Shown piece after piece: positions 58,471 through 64,000 of a DNA stretch of 64,000 nucleotides. Source of the DNA: Nectonema munidae (taxonomy: Eukaryota; Nematomorpha; Nectonematoida; Nectonematidae); assembly GCA_030549495.1 (NCBI GenBank), contig JAUIRK010001006.1, forward strand, positions 873,166 through 937,165, read 5' to 3'. A program made the translations under genes and the position numbers. The notes beneath the pieces were generated by a model, which did no database searches, was not told the origin of the DNA, and worked only from the letters and a program-made list of their open reading frames with translations. Every line of letters begins with the position of its first letter. Positions within the stretch are counted from its first letter, which is position 1.

Positions 58471-60667
58471 TAAAACATGAAATTTAGTATATAAAATCTA
58501 AGAGATCTTTACTTATTTTAAAATAAAATAAAGGAATTAGCAAATTAGGTTATCATTAAAAATAAATTAAAGGAAAGAATATTAAAAAAGTATATTATAA
58601 TAATTTACTATATAAATTCTAGAAAAGCCTTAATTATTTTAAAATAACGAATATTTATCATAAAAATAATTTAAATGAGACAATATAAATTAAGTATATG
58701 ATTATAATTTATTTTTTACTATATAAAATCTGAAAAACATTAATGAAAGGTAGAAAGATCTATTTATTTAAATTAAAAATAGATTAATCTATAGAATTAG
58801 CAAATTAGATTATCATTAAAAATAAATTAAAGCAGACATTATAAATAAATAATATGTAATCTATATAAAATCTAAAAAACCTTAATCAAAATAAGAAAGA
58901 TCTATTTATTTAAATAAACATTGATTCGTACTAAATCTATTGAAAACTCTTAATACTTAAAAAATAAAATTTTAAATAGAGTTTAGAAAAATAAAATTTA
59001 TAAACTAAATAATTTAAATTAAAGAAATCTATTATTGAAAAATAAAATTTATAAACTAAATAATTCAGATTTAATAGAAATCTATAAACTTTAGTTATTT
59101 AAAAATTATCAATAGTAGGTATCAATTTATAGAAATCTAAATAACAAAATTTATAGATTAAAAAAACAACTTTAATAAAGAATCTTGTTTTATTAAAAAT
59201 ATAGATTTGAAATAGTAACATACAAATTTATTATCTTTTTTGAGAAGAATGAATAAACCCATCAACCATTAATTGAATTGGATATATTGAAAATGAAAAT
59301 TTTTTTTAATGCAAATGAATTTTTTTGATTGGTTAAATTAAGTACATTACAAAATATACAAATATATATGAAATTTTTTTGAATTAAAACATTTATGATA
59401 AATTAAAGTTAATATTGTTATTTAGAATGATAAGAGGATTCTAAAAATATATAAAACTTGCTTTTTGTTGAATATATGTGAAGTCATAATTTTGAGGTCG
59501 TTTGAAAGAGCCTGAAAAATCGAAAATTAAAAAAATGGAAAATTCAAAATTTTTAAAACGTATTCTGATAGAGTTTGATACGCTGATTCCGAATATGTAA
59601 TTTATTTGAAATGAATCGATTGATTTTTTAATTTTTTTTGAGGTCAAAGTTGGAATTTTTGTCATTTTTTCAAGTTCAAAGGCTAAAAAGAGTATTTCAA
59701 AATTTTTTAATTTAAAATATTTTTACATTTTCGTGATCAGTATAAAATTTCCTTTAAAATGTGGTATTAAAATAGAAAATTGGATAAGTTTGAAATTTTT
59801 CGAAAATTTTGTAGAGGTCACCCCTTACAATTTTTTAAAAAAATAAAAAAAATTATTTCCCAATTTTTTCACCGTAGTATGATTAAATAATAGGTTTATT
59901 TTATGAATATGCAAAAAAAATGTAAAAAAATATTTCATTCTTTATTTTACACGCCAAAATATAGTGAAACATAGCAAAATTGTGCATATTGTTCAAGGGC
60001 TGATAAAAAAAAATTTTGAATTTGTATCAAAACTAAAAATAATTCAAAAATGTAGGTAAAAGGATGCTCTTTAAGATGCGCATGGTTTAAAATGTTTTTT
60101 AAAAAATTTCTCGCATAAAATTTTCTTTAAAAGTTAAAAATTTGAAAATATCGACACAAAGTTTTTTTAAAAATTGTTAAAATCAAAAAAAATATATCAA
60201 AAATAAATATTTTTCAAAATTTTAAAATTCTAAAATAAAATTTAAGCAATTTTAAATAAGATGATGTAAATATTAGAAAAAAATAATTTATTTTTGATGT
60301 AAAATTTTTGAATCAAAAATGTCAACTTTTTGAAAATTCAAACCTTTTTTATAAAAAATGTAATTTTTTTTTTCGAAATTTTTTTTTACAAAATCATTTA
60401 TTTATAAAAGTACTTTAACTCACTTGAAATTTTTTTTAAAATTTTTGAAACATCTCGCGGGAATTGAAAAAATGAGAAAATTTAGAGTTCAGATGCGGGT
60501 CAATGAACTCGTTCTCAGGTCATTTAACCAAGACCACGTGATAGCGCTCCAGAAATGAGGTAGATGAACATTTTATAGCTTGGAAAAAACTTTTTTATTG
60601 TAAAAGTTATTTGACTTTGAATGCTTAAAGTAAAAAGAAAATCGGTTCGGTGAAATATATAAATATA
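58471..60667. other. Very AT-rich stretch
   Basis: Dominated by AAATAAA- and TTTAAA-type words with imperfect local repeats (for example ATTAGCAAATTAGATTATCATT at about 58530 and 58795). No coding remnant, SINE or TIR supported. Confidence 0.4.
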
Positions 60668-60669
60668 TA

Positions 60670-62539
60670 CAGTAAAACCTGTTCTAACGGTCACCTGTAT
60701 AGAGCGGTCACCTGTATTTAACGGTCATTTTTGTAAAACCCCGTTTAAACACCTATATATTTACGTTATTTTAACCTCTGAAGAACGGTCACTCGTCTAT
60801 AACGGTCAGCGGTCAATTTTCAAGGAAAAATGTGGTTTCAACGGTCACTTTTATTACACACAATAGTTAAGTATCAGTCTATGCTAGTGATAATAAGCAT
60901 TGGTTTCCTGCGATAGACTATTACTCGCCTAAACCAATATACTGAGATAAAAGTGCCTCAGGTGATAACAGTTTTTCCTTTGATAATGAAAGTAGAGAAC
61001 TCCTGTTCTATTATATCTCGCACATGATAATTTAGTTGCATTCCCCCTTTGTTTCCCTTATCAGCAATTTAACAGAAATCTTTTTATTTCCAATTGTGTT
61101 TACAAACATTCTAAGTTTTGCTCGCTACCAACCAAGTTTTTATAAAGATTTCAAAAGTTTATTTTAAAACTTCATAAAACAAAATGGTAAATTGTTCAAG
61201 AAAGACACTTTCTTTATCTGAAAAAATGGAAGTCCTGAGACTTCACAAATCAAACAGCCTGGCTTATAGCTCACGTAAGTTAGCACAAATTTTCAAAGTA
61301 GGAAGAACCCAAATTCAGAATATCATAAATAACAAAGATGCAATAACGAAAGAGTTCGAAAAAAATACTTCATTGGAACAAAAAAGATTTAACAAAGAAA
61401 ATGCGAATGAAAAGGTCAACATCCTTACTTTGGAATGGTTCAAAGACATGAGTAAGAGAAATGTTCCAATTAGTGGCCCAATTTTACAGAAAAAGGCTCT
61501 GGACTACTATATACTTTTTTAGTGCTATAAGTTTGGGCATTGATAATTTTAAAGCCTCAAACGGGTGGCTTGAATGTTTCCGTTAAAGACATTCAATATG
61601 CTTCAGTGTAATTAGCGGTGAAAGTGGTAGTGTTAATTTAGCTGTTACTGAGGACTGGAAAGAAAAAATTCCCATTCTCCTGGAAGGTTATCAACCAGAA
61701 AACATTTTCAACCTTGATGAAACAGCGCTTTTTTATAAAGAAGTCGTGAACAAATCATTATTGATAAGAAGTCAAAAAGTGTCTGGATGCAAAAAGTTCA
61801 AAGGCAGACTCACCATAATGCTATGTGCTAGTATGCTGGGTGAAAAACAAAAACCATTGGTCATTGGAAAGTCTTTGAAACCAAGATGTTTCAAAAATAT
61901 TGATGTAAGCAAGCTACCAATGACCTATTATGCTAAGAGAAAGGCTTGGATGACTTCTTTGATTTTTGAAGACTGGATAAAAAAATTTGATAAAAATATG
62001 AAAAAACAAAAAAGAAAGATTTTACTGATATTAGACAATGCTCCTTCAAATCCCAAAATTTCTTTGGATAATATAAAACTTTTGTTTTTGCCACCAAATA
62101 CAACCTCTAAATTGCAACCTATGGATCAGGGTATAATCCAAAGTATGAAGCTCAAATTCAGAAAACGTCAACTACAGAAGATTATACATCAGATGGAAAG
62201 GGATAGAAGGCACTTCCTCCAGAAAATTGGTTATTGGAGATATTAATCAAGCGATACAAGTTGCTTCTGATTTAAAAAATTTTTGTATAGAAAATAGTTT
62301 TCAAAAAATTTTAAATCCAATTTGTGAAGTAGAAGATTTTTTGTTCAATGAATGTTTGAAAAACTCTAAACTTAAACAAAAATGTATTTTAGATTATATA
62401 AACATTTTTATTATGAATGTATGTTTTTCTTCCATCATTTTTACCAAAGTCATAAGTGTACCTTTATATAACGGTCACCTGCTTACAACGGCCAGTTTTG
62501 AAGGGTCCCGGTACTGACCGTTATGGGGAGGTTTTACTG
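60670..62539 (+). mobile_element. pogo/Tigger transposon, full length with TIRs
   Basis: Ends CAGTAAAACCTGTTCTAACG and the complement of CAGTAAAACCTCCCCATAAC are imperfect inverted repeats flanked by TA on both sides, the pogo/Tigger target duplication. Inside each end the word AACGGTCACCTG recurs (at least six variants on the left at 60696-60850, three on the right at 62470-62520), likely transposase-binding subterminal repeats. 1870 bp, one transposase gene in between. It abuts foldback repeat 2. Confidence 0.9.
61184..62400 (+). pseudogene. Tigger transposase, nearly complete
   Basis: The start MVNCSRKTLSLSEKMEVL opens a psq/CENP-B helix-turn-helix (SRKLAQIFKVGRTQIQNII). The second CENP-B half has PISGPILQKKALDY, then NFKASNGWLECF. 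The DDE region has FNLDETALFYK (first Asp), KRKILLILDNAPSNP (second) and PPNTTSKLQPMDQGIIQSMK (third), so all three acidic residues remain. Breaks seen are a +1 frameshift near 61515, a stop at about 61585 after WLECFR, and a shift near 62235. With only about three lesions it is young compared with the other elements here. Confidence 0.85.
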
Positions 62540-62544
62540 TATAT

Positions 62545-64000
62545 ACTCATAACCTGTACGGTTGAACGCGGGTAGACAACTTGCGTGTTATCTCCAACCC
62601 GTATATTACGATGATTCTTCTCCAACATGTATTCTACGATGATTCATCTCCAAACTATATACTACAATGATTCATCTCCAACCGGTATACTACGATGATT
62701 CATCTCTAACCTGTATACTACGATGATTCATCTTCAACCTGTATACTACGATGGTTTCTATTCCATGTACAAATAACTAGGGAGACAATGTTCAACTTTC
62801 CGTTCACATTCTGCTAGATGTAAGATTTGATATACCTCATTCGGGGAGACGATGCTACATAAGTTATTACCTATATACATTTGTATACTACGTTGGTTCA
62901 TCTCCAACCTGTATACCGCGATAATTCATCTCCAACCTATATAATATATTTTATCAAATAATCAAAATAAAATTCTGTAATCAAAGAATCGAAAAATATT
63001 CTTTAAAAAATCAAAAAATATCAAACTTTCTGTTCATATTTTGCTACCTCATACGATGTTACAAAAGTTATTACCTATACTTTGCAATTTGCACGATTTT
63101 AAATATTATATTTGTCGAATAATCAAAGAATCGAAAAATGTTCAAATCAAAATTTTTTTATTCTTTTTAAATATATCGTTGGCTCCCCTTACTTTTAAAA
63201 TTGAAAGATAAACCTAGTCTTTAATAATTTATTTTTATCAAATTATGCACATACGAAACTAAAAGTAAGGGGAGCCAACGATATATTTAAAAAGAATAAA
63301 TATTTTTTGATTTGAACATTTTTCGATTCTATGATTATTCGACAAATAATTGCAAAGTATAGGTAATAACTTTTGTAACATCGTATGAGGTAGCAAAATA
63401 TGAACATAAAGTTTGATATTTTTACAGAAAGTTTGATATTTTTTGATTTTTTAAAGAATATTTTTCGATTCTTTGATTATAGAATTTTATTTTGATTATT
63501 TGACAAATATAATATTTAAAATCGTGCAAATTGCAAAGTATAGGTAATAACTTTTGTAACATCGTATGAGGTAGCAAAATATGAACAGAAAGTTTGATAT
63601 TTTTTTATTTTTTAAAAAATATTTTTCGATTCTTTGATATGAATTATCGCGGTATACAGGTTGGAGATGAACCATCGTAGTATACAGGTATAATGTATAT
63701 AGGTAATAACTTATGTAGCATCGTCTCCCCGAATGAGGTATATCAAATCTTACATCTAGCAGAATGTGAACAGAAAGTTGAACATTGTCTCCCTAGTTAT
63801 TTGTACATGGAATAGAAACCATCGTAGTATACAGGTTGAAGATGAATCATCGTAGTATACAGGTTAGAGATGAATCATCGTAGTATACAGGTTAGAGATG
63901 AATCATTGTAGTATATAGTTTGGAGATGAATCATCGTAGAATACAGGTTGGAGAAGAATCATCGTAATATACGGGTTGGAGATAAAACGCAAGTTGTCTA
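62545..64000. repeat. Foldback repeat 2 (near-complete palindrome, cut by window end)
   Basis: The left arm starts CTCATAACCTGTACGGTTGA, the complement of the end of foldback repeat 1. It has the minisatellite reversed (62580-62760), then CATCGTCTCCCCGAATGAGG words and the core, to a centre at about 63190-63260. The right arm repeats core and minisatellite in the other direction (63300-64000) and stops at the window edge at CAAGTTGTCTA. Arms are about 700 bp. Confidence 0.8.

Overview
Origin. This is AT-rich, repeat-choked animal DNA: spliced coding exons, tRNA-derived SINEs, LINE remnants and many families of DNA transposon. The mix (ZBED-type hAT, piggyBac, pogo/Tigger, jockey-like LINE) and the host exons suggest an arthropod; a parasitic copepod such as a salmon louse would fit, but that is inference from general character, not an identification. 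No bacterial, phage or CRISPR feature is present, and I found no LTR retrovirus or Polinton.

The host gene. The only convincing host gene runs on the minus strand. Six exons from 34111 down to about 7909 join in phase with GT..AG introns and are open throughout. The encoded protein is disordered, rich in Ser/Asn/Pro and studded with isolated tryptophans. It has WG/GW pairs, a block reading WGxxPVxQxxxW followed by GTxxW, and three GTx(I/V)W repeats. This resembles the Argonaute-binding N-terminal half of GW182/TNRC6 (gawky) proteins. The conserved C-terminal part (UBA, Q-rich region, RRM) is not in the window and would lie to the left.

Introns as a transposon graveyard. Introns 1-5 hold a ZBED-type hAT and a FLYWCH/MULE-like remnant (intron 1), a pogo/Tigger ending about 40 bp from exon 2 (intron 2), one copy of an unnamed transposon-like family and a piggyBac tail (intron 3), a fuller copy of that unnamed family with its own intron plus a LINE tail (intron 4), and a SINE, two hATs and a piggyBac (intron 5).

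Left flank (1-7.9 kb). Remnants of piggyBac and hAT are followed by a composite repeat that carries a tRNA-derived SINE and is itself interrupted by four non-autonomous elements, three with visible target-site duplications.

Right flank (34-64 kb). Two copies of one hAT family, each with a perfect 8-bp target duplication, are complementary deletion derivatives; the second sits inside a LINE. At 40.6-49.1 kb a 2.82-kb unit is tandemly triplicated at near identity. Then come a jockey-like LINE with both ORFs (50.9-54.1 kb), a long CA microsatellite, two palindromic foldback repeats (54.9-56.2 and 62.5-64.0 kb), a GGTACC minisatellite, and a well-preserved pogo/Tigger element with TIRs and TA duplications (60.67-62.54 kb).
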